Under the pieces are notes generated by a model. It was given only the letters and a program-made list of their open reading frames with translations. It was not told the origin of the DNA and searched no databases. This document shows, piece by piece, positions 1 through 5,243 of a DNA stretch of 5,467 bases. The translations under genes and the position numbers were made by a program. Source of the DNA: an uncultured Litoreibacter sp. (GTDB lineage Bacteria; Pseudomonadota; Alphaproteobacteria; Rhodobacterales; Rhodobacteraceae); the NCBI GenBank assembly GCA_937928335.1, contig CALFWN010000206.1:1-5467 (forward strand). Direction: 5' to 3'. Within the stretch, counting starts at the first letter, position 1, and the number at the start of each line of letters is the position of its first letter.

Positions 1-595
1 CCCCCGCGAGCTGCGCCACGGCTTCAAGATGCCGTTTCGGATTGGACCAAAACAATTCGTCGATTTCGCGTTGCATCCTCGCTGGTCTCTGAGCGCTTTG
101 TTTCACGGCAAGCCGCAGATGGCGAATTTCCAGATGCCGGGATTTGAGTTTGACCGAACCGAAAGCCGTGCGCGGGCGGATTGGGAGACGCTCAACCGGA
201 TGCGCGACGCGTGGCCCGGAAAGCTGGTCGTGAAAGGCGTGTTGAACCCCGATGATGCGGTGGCCTTGAAAGAGCAAGGCGTGGACGCCATTCAGGTCTC
301 AAGCCACGGGGCACGGCAATTGGAAAGCGCACCGTCACCCTTCTTGATGCTGCCCGAGATACGCGCGGCGGTGGGCCCGGATTTTCCGCTGTTCTTTGAC
401 AGCGGGTTGAGGTCCGGGGAGGACGTGCTGAAAGCGCTGGGAAACGGCGCTGACTTCACCTTCTTTGGGCGTATTCTGCAATTTGGCCTCGCCGCGGGCG
501 GCGAGGCGGGGCTGACCCAGCTTTGGGATGTGTTGAGCGATGAGCTGAGCATCGCTATGGCCCAAACCGGCATCACCGATCTGACGCGGGATTGA
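1..595 (+). CDS. FMN-dependent alpha-hydroxy-acid dehydrogenase (LldD/glycolate oxidase family), 3' part only
   Basis: The gene is cut by the left edge; the first whole codon is at base 2, leaving 197 residues up to TGA at 593-595. Family members are usually about 360-390 residues, so roughly the C-terminal half of the TIM barrel is present. These enzymes oxidise 2-hydroxy acids such as L-lactate, glycolate or mandelate to 2-oxo acids using FMN. Visible landmarks are the start of the variable loop (RELRHGFK), the flavin-contacting lysine in VVKGVLNPDDA, the active-site block VSSHGARQLE with the catalytic base His at bases 305-307, the phosphate-binding DSGLRSGEDVLKALGNGAD, and FGR followed by GLAAGGEAGL. 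The active-site block differs from the usual VSNHG(G/A)RQLD at two places (N to S, D to E), but His, Arg and Gln are kept. The substrate cannot be told from this half. It converges on rpsI across a shared hairpin. Confidence 0.88.
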   Translation, partial: PRELRHGFKMPFRIGPKQFVDFALHPRWSLSALFHGKPQMANFQMPGFEFDRTESRARADWETLNRMRDAWPGKLVVKGVLNPDDAVALKEQGVDAIQVSSHGARQLESAPSPFLMLPEIRAAVGPDFPLFFDSGLRSGEDVLKALGNGADFTFFGRILQFGLAAGGEAGLTQLWDVLSDELSIAMAQTGITDLTRD

Positions 596-599
596 ATGA

Positions 600-629
600 A
601 AAAGGCCCGCTCAGGTGAGCGGGCCTTTT
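600..629. terminator. Bidirectional intrinsic terminator between the dehydrogenase gene and rpsI
   Basis: A perfect inverted repeat pairs AAAAGGCCCGCTCA (600-613) with TGAGCGGGCCTTTT (616-629) around a GG centre. This gives a GC-rich 10-bp stem core flanked by A on one side and T on the other, so a U-run follows the stem in RNA read from either strand. It begins 5 bases after the dehydrogenase stop and lies about 20 bases beyond the rpsI stop, as expected for a terminator shared by two convergent genes. Confidence 0.9.
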
Positions 630-649
630 CAAATTCGGTGCTATGCAGC

Positions 650-1162
650 TTAACGCTTGGAGAACTGGAAGCTCTTGCGCGCTTTTGCTTTACCGTATTT
701 CTTCCGTTCAACGACACGGCTGTCACGGGTCAGGAAGCCCGCCGCTTTCAGCGCGCCGCGCAAGCTGGGATCATACAGTTGCAGCGCTTTGGAAATGCCG
801 TGCTTGACCGCGCCAGCCTGACCAGACAGACCGCCGCCTTTGACGGTGGCCATCACGTCGAACTGATCCTCGGTGCCAGACACTGTGAAGGGCTGGCGCA
901 GGATCATCTGCAGAACGGGGCGGGCAAAATATGTGTTTTGCTCTTTGCCGTTCACTGTGACCTTGCCGGAGCCGGGCTTGATCCAGACGCGGGCGATTGC
1001 GTCTTTACGTTTGCCGGTTGCATAGGCGCGGCCCAGCGCGTCCCGGACGGGCTCGCGGGTGATTGCAGCAGATACGGTTTCGGCAGCGGATGGTGCGTCC
1101 GACAGCTCGGTGGTGTCGACGACATCTTTCAGGTCGTCGAGGGATTTTACTTCATCAGCCAT
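650..1162 (-). CDS. rpsI: Small ribosomal subunit protein S9
   Basis: This 170-residue protein is S9 of the 30S subunit, whose basic C-terminal tail reaches the decoding region near the P-site tRNA. The core starts near residue 45 ([17 protein letters not shown]) and continues through [12 protein letters not shown], the glycine-rich [21 protein letters not shown] (106-127, split by the conserved G-rich turn), and the basic tail [11 protein letters not shown] with its terminal SKR. It is about 40 residues longer than the E. coli protein because of an acidic N-terminal extension (residues 1-40), which is common in alphaproteobacterial S9. ATG is at 1162-1160 and TAA ends at 650. Only two bases separate it from the rplM stop, so it is translated from the rplM-rpsI mRNA; its ribosome binding site CGGAG (1172-1176) lies inside the rplM 3' end. 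Transcription probably ends at the 600-629 hairpin. Confidence 0.97.
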   Translation of the reverse strand: MADEVKSLDDLKDVVDTTELSDAPSAAETVSAAITREPVRDALGRAYATGKRKDAIARVWIKPGSGKVTVNGKEQNTYFARPVLQMILRQPFTVSGTEDQFDVMATVKGGGLSGQAGAVKHGISKALQLYDPSLRGALKAAGFLTRDSRVVERKKYGKAKARKSFQFSKR

Positions 1163-1164
1163 CT

Positions 1165-1626
1165 TTATGCGCTCCGCGTATTTTTCGGGTTCATGGCTTT
1201 CACGTCCAGAACCTCAGGAGATTGTGCTTCATGCGGGTGATCCGCCGACGCGTAGACGCGCAGGTTTGTCATTTGCTGACGCGACAGCGGGCCGCCGGGC
1301 AACATGCGTTTGACCGCGTTGACCACCACACGCTCGGGATGTGCGCCATCCAGAATTTGCTGCTTGGTGCGCGACTTGATCCCGCCGGGATGGCCCGTGT
1401 GCCAGTAGAAGTTCTCTTCGCGCTTCTTGCCGGTCATCTGGATTTTGTCAGCGTTGATGATGATCACGTTGTCGCCCATATCCATGTGCGGCGTGAAAGA
1501 GGGCTTATGCTTGCCACGCAGGCGCATAGCCACGATCGAGGCAAGACGGCCCAGAACAACGCCTTCAGCGTCGATCAGAATCCATTTCTTGTCGATATCG
1601 CTTGGTGTAGCGGTAAAGGTTTTCAT
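1165..1626 (-). CDS. rplM: Large ribosomal subunit protein L13
   Basis: This 153-residue protein is L13, an early-assembling 50S protein that contacts 23S rRNA. Recognisable segments are [15 protein letters not shown] at the start, [71 protein letters not shown] and LRVYAS. The C-terminus runs about ten residues past the E. coli protein (142 aa), ending KNTRSA, as is usual in Alphaproteobacteria. ATG at 1626-1624 is preceded by GAGGA (1633-1637) at normal spacing. The gene is the promoter-proximal member of the conserved rplM-rpsI operon. In E. coli L13 represses its own operon through the mRNA leader; here the leader also contains a hairpin (1650-1670), but control by L13 is only inference. 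Confidence 0.97.
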   Translation of the reverse strand: MKTFTATPSDIDKKWILIDAEGVVLGRLASIVAMRLRGKHKPSFTPHMDMGDNVIIINADKIQMTGKKREENFYWHTGHPGGIKSRTKQQILDGAHPERVVVNAVKRMLPGGPLSRQQMTNLRVYASADHPHEAQSPEVLDVKAMNPKNTRSA

Positions 1627-1649
1627 GGGTGTTCCTCAGAATCTTTGAA

Positions 1650-1670
1650 CCGCAGGCACATGCCAGGCGG
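1650..1670 (-). promoter_or_regulatory. Hairpin in the rplM mRNA leader
   Basis: In the minus-strand transcript an outer CCGC/GCGG stem (1670-1667 with 1653-1650) encloses an inner GGC/GCC stem with an ATGT loop. The two helices are separated by a two-base (CT) and a one-base (T) bulge. It would sit at the very 5' end of the rplM mRNA and leaves the ribosome binding site at 1633-1637 free. It could be an autoregulatory L13 site or merely a 5'-stabilising stem; seven base pairs in total is modest evidence. Confidence 0.35.
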
Positions 1671-1679
1671 GATTGCTGT

Positions 1680-1707
1680 GTTCTAAGGGTTTTACGCATA
1701 CAGTCAA
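1680..1707 (-). promoter_or_regulatory. Candidate sigma-70-type promoter for rplM-rpsI
   Basis: On the minus strand TTGACT (1707-1702) matches the -35 consensus in five of six bases. A weaker TAGAAC (1685-1680) lies 16 bases downstream as a possible -10. Transcription would start near 1673, leaving a leader of about 47 bases before the rplM ATG. The strong -35 and position support the call; the -10 is poor, as is common in alphaproteobacterial promoters. Confidence 0.5.
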
Positions 1708-1739
1708 CGCCTATCGTCAGGCGTTTTTACAGTAAAAAC
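1706..1739. repeat. Two overlapping perfect inverted repeats upstream of the rplM promoter
   Basis: The first repeat pairs AACGCCT (1706-1712) with AGGCGTT (1719-1725) around a six-base loop. The second pairs GTTTTTAC (1723-1730) with GTAAAAAC (1732-1739) around a single base. They overlap by three bases, and the first also overlaps the candidate -35 box by two bases. As RNA, the first hairpin followed by TTTTT resembles a terminator for plus-strand transcription only. The second has too small a loop for RNA and looks more like a protein-binding DNA palindrome. It lies in the 150-bp gap between the thioesterase stop and rplM, beside an AT-rich stretch at 1724-1768. Confidence 0.5.
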
Positions 1740-1776
1740 AATAAGTTAAAAATAAGGTATCTATTTACCCCACTTG

Positions 1777-2202
1777 CTATACTCCTGTCGGAGGAATGGA
1801 GTAGGTCAGCGAGGCTCGGGCAACGGGTTTGTCAGGGGTGCCTTCCGAGAACAACCTGCCTTCGGTGACCGCCAGGCTGCGCCCGAGCTTCAACAGCTCC
1901 ATCCGGCAAATCAGCCGCCCGGGTGCGGGTTTGCGCATGAAGTCGATGGAGCAATTGGTGGTGACGGCCAATGCCACCGGGCCGAGCTGTGACAGAATGC
2001 AGAAATAGGCGCAGACATCGGCCAGCGCGAACATTGACGGCCCGGAGACGGTTCCGCCGGGGCGAAGATGTTTCTCGGACGCCGATAGGGCCATCGACAC
2101 ATGCGTTTCCGTCACCTCGACAAAGTCGAAATCATCGGCGGCCTGCGTGAAGTCACGCGCGAGGAAGTCCCGCAGGTCTTCGGCTGTCATTTTCAGCGTC
2201 AT
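1777..2202 (-). CDS. PaaI-family hotdog-fold acyl-CoA thioesterase
   Basis: A 141-residue protein of typical length for a single hotdog domain. PaaI-type enzymes hydrolyse acyl- or aryl-CoA thioesters in the cytoplasm, usually as tetramers. The central helix region reads GGTVSGPSMFALADVCAYF (residues about 49-67): the LAD carries the aspartate that is catalytic in PaaI relatives, although the HGG of classical PaaI proteins is replaced by a PGG/SGPSM arrangement. It is followed by AVTTNCSIDFMRKPAPGRL, the usual beta-strand block. I chose ATG at 2202-2200 (MTLKMTAEDL) because GGAGG lies at 2208-2212; the frame stays open upstream but that part has low-complexity serine-rich content and overlaps the divergent gene. 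TAG is at 1779-1777. It is transcribed towards rplM and is divergent from the crotonase homologue, which suggests related acyl-CoA metabolism. The substrate is unknown. Confidence 0.82.
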   Translation of the reverse strand: MTLKMTAEDLRDFLARDFTQAADDFDFVEVTETHVSMALSASEKHLRPGGTVSGPSMFALADVCAYFCILSQLGPVALAVTTNCSIDFMRKPAPGRLICRMELLKLGRSLAVTEGRLFSEGTPDKPVARASLTYSIPPTGV

Positions 2203-2260
2203 GCTTCCCTCCAATGATGAACTTGGTCTAGTTTGTCGCAGAAACAGAGGAAGCTGCAAG
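2203..2260. promoter_or_regulatory. Compact divergent intergenic region (thioesterase / crotonase homologue)
   Basis: Only 58 bases separate the two divergent start codons, so both promoters must overlap here or extend into the genes. The ribosome binding sites are visible at each end: GGAGG (2208-2212, minus) for the thioesterase and GAGGA (2247-2251, plus) for the crotonase homologue. I could not pick convincing -35/-10 boxes. The layout suggests co-regulation. Confidence 0.45.
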
Positions 2261-3046
2261 ATGAGTGATGACCTGCTGCTGCGTGACGACCGAGACGGGG
2301 TGGTCTGGCTCACCATGAACAACCCCGCCAGGCTGAACGCGCTGTCGGATGAGATGTTGGCGGCGCTGCAAGACAGTTTTGAGACGATTGCTGAGGATGC
2401 CGAAGTCAAGGCCGTCGTACTTCGCGGCGCTGGCAAGGCGTTTTGCGCGGGCCATGATTTGCAGCAGATGACACAGGCCCGTCAGTCAGAAGACGGTGGG
2501 GTGGCCGCCTTTGGCGGCCTGTTTGAACGCTGCGCGACAATGATGATGACGATCCAGAAACTGCCCCAGCCGGTGATTGCGTCTGTGCACGGCATAGCAA
2601 CGGCGGCAGGGTGCCAGCTGGTTGCCTCCTGCGATATGGCGGTGGCTGAACGGGGAACGCGGTTTGGGGTAAACGGGGTCAATATCGGGCTGTTCTGCTC
2701 TACCCCGATGGTAGCCCTATCCCGCAACATTCATGCCAAACAGGCATTTGAGATGCTTGTCACCGGGGCGTTCGTGGATGCGGAACGTGCCCGGGAGCTG
2801 GGGCTGGTGAGCCGTGTCGCAGATGATCTTGAGGCGGAAACCTCAGAGCTTGCAGCACTGGTTGCAAGCAAGCTCGGCTCTGCGGTCAAGATCGGCAAAC
2901 GGGCCTTCTATCAACAGCTGGAGATGGGCCTGTCTGATGCGTATCGGTTCACGGGGCGTGTGATGGTCGAGAATATGCAGGACCGGGACACGGAGGAAGG
3001 CATTGCGGCGTTCCTGGAGAAACGACCACCGGATTGGCAAACCTAG
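2261..3046 (+). CDS. Enoyl-CoA hydratase/isomerase (crotonase) family protein, ECHDC3-like
   Basis: A 261-residue crotonase-fold protein. The oxyanion-hole segment [10 protein letters not shown] (61-70) and the second CoA/oxyanion segment [21 protein letters not shown] (109-129) place it in the family. The run [11 protein letters not shown] (139-149) and the C-terminal [14 protein letters not shown] and [14 protein letters not shown] match what I recall of the ECHDC3 subgroup. In classical enoyl-CoA hydratase two glutamates activate the water; by motif alignment they correspond here to Gln119 and Gly139, so hydratase activity is doubtful and an isomerase, hydrolase or CoA-binding role is possible. 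ATG at 2261 is chosen because GAGGA lies at 2247-2251 and the family N-terminus ([16 protein letters not shown]) follows; the frame is open further upstream but overlaps the thioesterase gene. It is divergent from the thioesterase, and its TAG (3044-3046) overlaps the stop of the convergent transglycosylase. Confidence 0.88.
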   Translation: MSDDLLLRDDRDGVVWLTMNNPARLNALSDEMLAALQDSFETIAEDAEVKAVVLRGAGKAFCAGHDLQQMTQARQSEDGGVAAFGGLFERCATMMMTIQKLPQPVIASVHGIATAAGCQLVASCDMAVAERGTRFGVNGVNIGLFCSTPMVALSRNIHAKQAFEMLVTGAFVDAERARELGLVSRVADDLEAETSELAALVASKLGSAVKIGKRAFYQQLEMGLSDAYRFTGRVMVENMQDRDTEEGIAAFLEKRPPDWQT

Positions 3047-3642
3047 CTGCCGAGAATCTTGCGGACGTAATTTTGTGTTTCTTTATAGGGCGGCACGCCA
3101 TTGTGCTTTTCCACAGCGCCGGGGCCTGCATTATAGGCGGCCAGTGCCAAACGCCAGCTGCCAAACTTGCGATACATTTTCTTGAGGTAGCGTGCGCCGC
3201 CCTCGAGGTTCTGGTTGGGATCGTTTGGGTTCACTTTCAACGCACGCGCGGTTTGCGGCATCAATTGCGCCAGCCCAATCGCCCCTTTGTTGGAGCGCGC
3301 GCGCGGGTTGAAGCCGCTTTCTTGTTGCACGAGCCGCAGGAACAAATCTTCCGGGATTCCGTGTTTGCGTGCAGCCGCCTTTGCCGTGTTGAGGTAGACC
3401 CCGCGATAAGACCCACGGTAGCGTGGCACGCTTGTCTGGATCAGGGCGGCTTTTGGCTTGCCCGGCTGGTAACGCGTAGAGCTGCGATATTGCGAGGACA
3501 GGCGTCCATCAAGCAGGCGGGCCTGGCTTTGGAAAATACTCTCGCGGGCTGAGGAGGAGCCTGATCCTGTCACGTTTTGCGCAGTTGCTGATACGGGCGC
3601 CGAAAGCCCCACGGCCAGCGCGATACCTACCAAAACTCGCAT
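3043..3642 (-). CDS. Secreted lytic transglycosylase, SLT domain (family 1)
   Basis: A 199-residue exported protein that would cleave the MurNAc-GlcNAc bond of peptidoglycan, forming 1,6-anhydroMurNAc ends in the periplasm. Residues 1-21 ([21 protein letters not shown]) form a signal peptide with an ATA signal-peptidase I site before Gln22; there is no lipobox cysteine. A low-complexity Ser/Arg-rich linker follows (about 24-80). The SLT domain spans about 86-197: the catalytic Glu108 in QQESGFNP, then [10 protein letters not shown] (120-129), LEGGARYL, the [10 protein letters not shown] motif (168-177) and [13 protein letters not shown] (185-197). I prefer ATG at 3642-3640, preceded by a G-rich GGGTGGGGG, because it begins directly with the signal peptide; a TTG at 3678 would add 12 residues. 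It is divergent from ssb and convergent with the crotonase homologue, whose stop codon it overlaps. Confidence 0.92.
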   Translation of the reverse strand: MRVLVGIALAVGLSAPVSATAQNVTGSGSSSARESIFQSQARLLDGRLSSQYRSSTRYQPGKPKAALIQTSVPRYRGSYRGVYLNTAKAAARKHGIPEDLFLRLVQQESGFNPRARSNKGAIGLAQLMPQTARALKVNPNDPNQNLEGGARYLKKMYRKFGSWRLALAAYNAGPGAVEKHNGVPPYKETQNYVRKILGS

Positions 3643-3796
3643 GATCCCCCACCCAAACAACGCAACATTGCGAGGCAATATAGCGAGAAATCAGAAATGA
3701 ACCAGTGCTTGTTGTTTGTGGCCCGCAGATTTGCCAGTTATTAACCATCAACGGGTCAGGGTGGCTGGCCATTTTCTAGAATCAGGGAGACGCCAT
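3643..3796. promoter_or_regulatory. Divergent intergenic region between the transglycosylase gene and ssb
   Basis: These 154 bases must hold the promoters of both genes. For the minus strand, TATATT (3682-3677) is a good -10 candidate for the transglycosylase, but its -35 (CTGGTT at 17 bp) is weak. For ssb I see no convincing promoter pair; the ribosome binding site GGGAG is at 3785-3789, seven bases before the ATG. Inverted repeats occur at 3661-3679, and a palindromic TTCTAGAA at 3774-3781. I looked for the alphaproteobacterial LexA box (GTTC-N7-GTTC or GAAC-N7-GAAC) and found only a lone GAAC at 3699-3702. Confidence 0.4.
3661..3679. repeat. Overlapping inverted repeats built from GCAA/TTGC half-sites
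   Basis: CGCAA-CA-TTGCG (3661-3672) overlaps ATTGC-GAG-GCAAT (3667-3679), giving three alternating half-sites GCAA (3662-3665), TTGC (3668-3671) and GCAA (3675-3678). They lie just downstream of, and partly within, the candidate TATATT box for the transglycosylase gene, a position where a repressor could act. The regulator is unknown and chance is not excluded. Confidence 0.35.
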
Positions 3797-4306
3797 ATGG
3801 CTGGTTCGGTCAACAAAGTCATTATCATCGGCAATCTGGGCCGCGACCCTGAGGTGCGCACGTTTCAGAACGGTGGCAAAGTGTGCAACCTGCGCATTGC
3901 CACGTCGGAGACGTGGAAAGACAAAAACTCGGGCGAGCGCCGTGAGCGCACGGAATGGCACTCTGTTGCGATCTTCTCCGAACCGCTGGTCCGCGTGGCC
4001 GAGCAATATCTCAAGAAAGGGTCGAAGGTATATATCGAGGGCCAGCTTGAAACCCGCAAATGGCAGGACCAGTCCGGGCAAGACCGCTATTCAACCGAAG
4101 TCGTCTTGCGGCCCTATACGTCTACGCTGACCATGCTTGATGGTCGCGGTGAAGGTGGTGGCGGCGGTGGTAGCTATGGCGGCAGCCAGGGCGGTGGATA
4201 TGGCGGCGATGATATGGGCGGCAGCTCTGGCGGTGGTTACGGCGGTGGCCAAGGGGGCGGCGGTCAAGGCAGCTCCAGCGATCTGGATGACGAGATCCCA
4301 TTCTAG
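3797..4306 (+). CDS. ssb: Single-stranded DNA-binding protein SSB
   Basis: A 169-residue SSB that coats single-stranded DNA during replication, recombination and repair and recruits partner enzymes. The OB-fold occupies about residues 1-113: [17 protein letters not shown] (5-21), [12 protein letters not shown] (29-40), [11 protein letters not shown] (50-60) with the conserved WH, the segment up to [14 protein letters not shown] (71-84), [18 protein letters not shown] and a final beta strand. Residues 118-160 form a disordered linker made almost wholly of Gly, Ser, Tyr and Gln. The last residues DLDDEIPF are the acidic tip that binds partner proteins. ATG at 3797 is supported by GGGAG (3785-3789) and by the family N-terminus; the frame is open further upstream but without SSB similarity. 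Length is typical. No LexA box was found upstream, so SOS control is not evident. It is divergent from the transglycosylase, with the PotB-like gene close behind on the same strand. Confidence 0.97.
   Translation: MAGSVNKVIIIGNLGRDPEVRTFQNGGKVCNLRIATSETWKDKNSGERRERTEWHSVAIFSEPLVRVAEQYLKKGSKVYIEGQLETRKWQDQSGQDRYSTEVVLRPYTSTLTMLDGRGEGGGGGGSYGGSQGGGYGGDDMGGSSGGGYGGGQGGGGQGSSSDLDDEIPF
4148..4276 (+). repeat. Low-complexity GGN-repeat DNA encoding the SSB glycine-rich linker
   Basis: This stretch is dominated by GGT/GGC codons punctuated by Tyr, Ser, Gln and Asp codons, with GGGYGG recurring (residues 132-137 and 145-150) and related GSYGG (125-129). It codes the intrinsically disordered linker between the OB-fold and the acidic tip. 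Such DNA is prone to slippage, so linker length may vary between strains. Confidence 0.8.
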
Positions 4307-4382
4307 AACCCGCTTGGGGACTTGCCCTGAAAAGCTAATCGTTTCAGACTATCCTTGGACGTAAGGCCGGGGATTTTTCGCT
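4307..4382 (+). other. ssb to PotB-like gene junction, without a clear terminator
   Basis: The 76 bases between the ssb stop and the proposed permease start contain no ATG. They hold only weak hairpins: CTGAAA (4327-4332) with TTTCAG (4342-4347), and a bulged GCTTGGG (4312-4318) with CCC (4325-4327) and AAGC (4332-4335). Neither is followed by a U-run. Either ssb transcription reads into the transporter genes, or a promoter I cannot identify lies here; TTGGAC (4355-4360) is a possible -35 without a well-spaced -10. Confidence 0.4.
4369..4373 (+). promoter_or_regulatory. Possible ribosome binding site for an AUA start of the PotB-like permease
   Basis: GGGGA lies nine bases before ATA at 4383-4385. 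No Shine-Dalgarno sequence precedes the conventional TTG at 4452, so this G-rich element is the main argument for the upstream start. The match to GGAGG is only partial. Confidence 0.35.
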
Positions 4383-5243
4383 ATAGCATCATCGCTCGAT
4401 ACTGAGGCCAAGCGTGGCCTGCTGCTGGTCTCTCCAACAGCCGTTTACGTTTTGTTGTTGCTGGCAGCCCCGTTGGCTGCTGTGGTGGCGTTCAGCTTCT
4501 GGACGCAGGATTTCCTGACCATTGACCGCACGTTGACGCTGAATAATTACCGCGAGGCGTTCAGTGACCCGATCTACCGCACGCTGATGGGGCGGTCGCT
4601 GTTGATTTCGGGCGTCGTAACCGTGGTTACGGTGGTGCTGGCCTTCCCGATCGCCTATTTCGTGTCCTTCTATGTCGCGCCGTCGCGCAAGGCGCTCTGG
4701 ATATTTCTGATCACGATCCCTTTCTGGACCAGCTACCTGTTGCGGGTCTTTTTGTGGAAAGTCATTCTTGGCTTTAACGGGGTTTTCAATTCCGGGCTCA
4801 TGTCGCTTGGGATTATCGACGAGCCGATCACCTTTATCCTATACAATGCCAATGCGGTGGTGATCACGCTGGCCCATGCCTTTGCGCCCTTCACCATCCT
4901 TCCAATCTATGTGGCGCTGGAGAAGATCGACCGCTCGCTGCTGGAGGCCTCACGCGATCTGGGCGAGAACCGTATGACCACATTCTTCCGGGTGACCCTG
5001 CCACTGGCGATGCCCGGCGTGATTGCGGCGACACTGATCGTTTTCATCCCGACCATCGGGGATTATGTGACCCCCCGGCTGGTGGGTGGGCCGAACGGGT
5101 TGATGATCGCAAATATGATTCAAACCCAGTTCCTGAAGCTGAACAATGCGCCGATGGGGGCGACGCTGGCGGTGCTGGCAATGTGCGCAGTCACCGCGAT
5201 CTCGCTGATTTTCGTGTTCTTCAACCGGAGGTATCTGCGATGA
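4383..5243 (+). CDS. PotB-like ABC transporter permease (polyamine/spermidine-putrescine type)
   Basis: An inner-membrane permease of a binding-protein-dependent ABC importer, PotB/PotH class. About six membrane segments are visible (286-residue numbering from the ATA): 13-40, 73-95, 104-124, 158-178, 209-227 and 259-281. The cytoplasmic EAA loop that docks the ATPase is at about 188-207 (EASRDLGENRM, then TLPLAMPG), followed by FIPTIGDYVTPRLVGG, typical of this class. The start is uncertain. The frame is open from 4365 but has no ATG, GTG or TTG before TTG at 4452, which would remove the basic N-terminus (EAKRG) and half of the first membrane segment. ATA at 4383 with GGGGA before it would give MASSLDTEAKRGLLL, 286 residues, near family length. 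CTG codons at 4419-4425 are other options. The stop TGA overlaps the next gene's ATG. The substrate is inferred from family only. Confidence 0.8.
   Translation: MASSLDTEAKRGLLLVSPTAVYVLLLLAAPLAAVVAFSFWTQDFLTIDRTLTLNNYREAFSDPIYRTLMGRSLLISGVVTVVTVVLAFPIAYFVSFYVAPSRKALWIFLITIPFWTSYLLRVFLWKVILGFNGVFNSGLMSLGIIDEPITFILYNANAVVITLAHAFAPFTILPIYVALEKIDRSLLEASRDLGENRMTTFFRVTLPLAMPGVIAATLIVFIPTIGDYVTPRLVGGPNGLMIANMIQTQFLKLNNAPMGATLAVLAMCAVTAISLIFVFFNRRYLR
5227..5231 (+). promoter_or_regulatory. Ribosome binding site of the PotC-like gene
   Basis: A perfect GGAGG lies inside the end of the upstream permease gene, eight bases before the ATG at 5240. It fixes that start and supports translational coupling across the ATGA overlap. 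Confidence 0.8.

Noticed and set aside
596..1240. Long plus-strand open frame beginning directly after the dehydrogenase stop (214 codons)
   Set aside because: It runs antisense to rpsI, which is unmistakable, and starts inside the terminator hairpin; its translation resembles no known protein.
1063..1686. Plus-strand open frame of 207 codons
   Set aside because: It is antisense to rplM and the start of rpsI; it is explained by high-GC codon bias of the real genes.
1706..1728. Intrinsic terminator for the thioesterase gene
   Set aside because: The T-run follows the hairpin only on the plus strand, whereas the thioesterase is transcribed on the minus strand, where GACTG follows.
2203..2436. 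N-terminal extension of the thioesterase frame up to 2436
   Set aside because: The extension is Ser/Ala-rich, overlaps the divergent crotonase gene, and ATG at 2202 has a good ribosome binding site and matches the hotdog domain start.
3643..3678. TTG start at 3678 for the transglycosylase
   Set aside because: It adds 12 residues ahead of a complete signal peptide; ATG at 3642 is the simpler start.
3699..3713. Possible SOS (LexA) box upstream of ssb at GAAC
   Set aside because: The second half-site is missing: seven bases after GAAC comes TGTT, not GAAC.
4137..4364. Alternative-frame plus-strand open frame overlapping the SSB linker
   Set aside because: It is an Ala/Val/Met-rich shadow of the GGN repeat in another frame.
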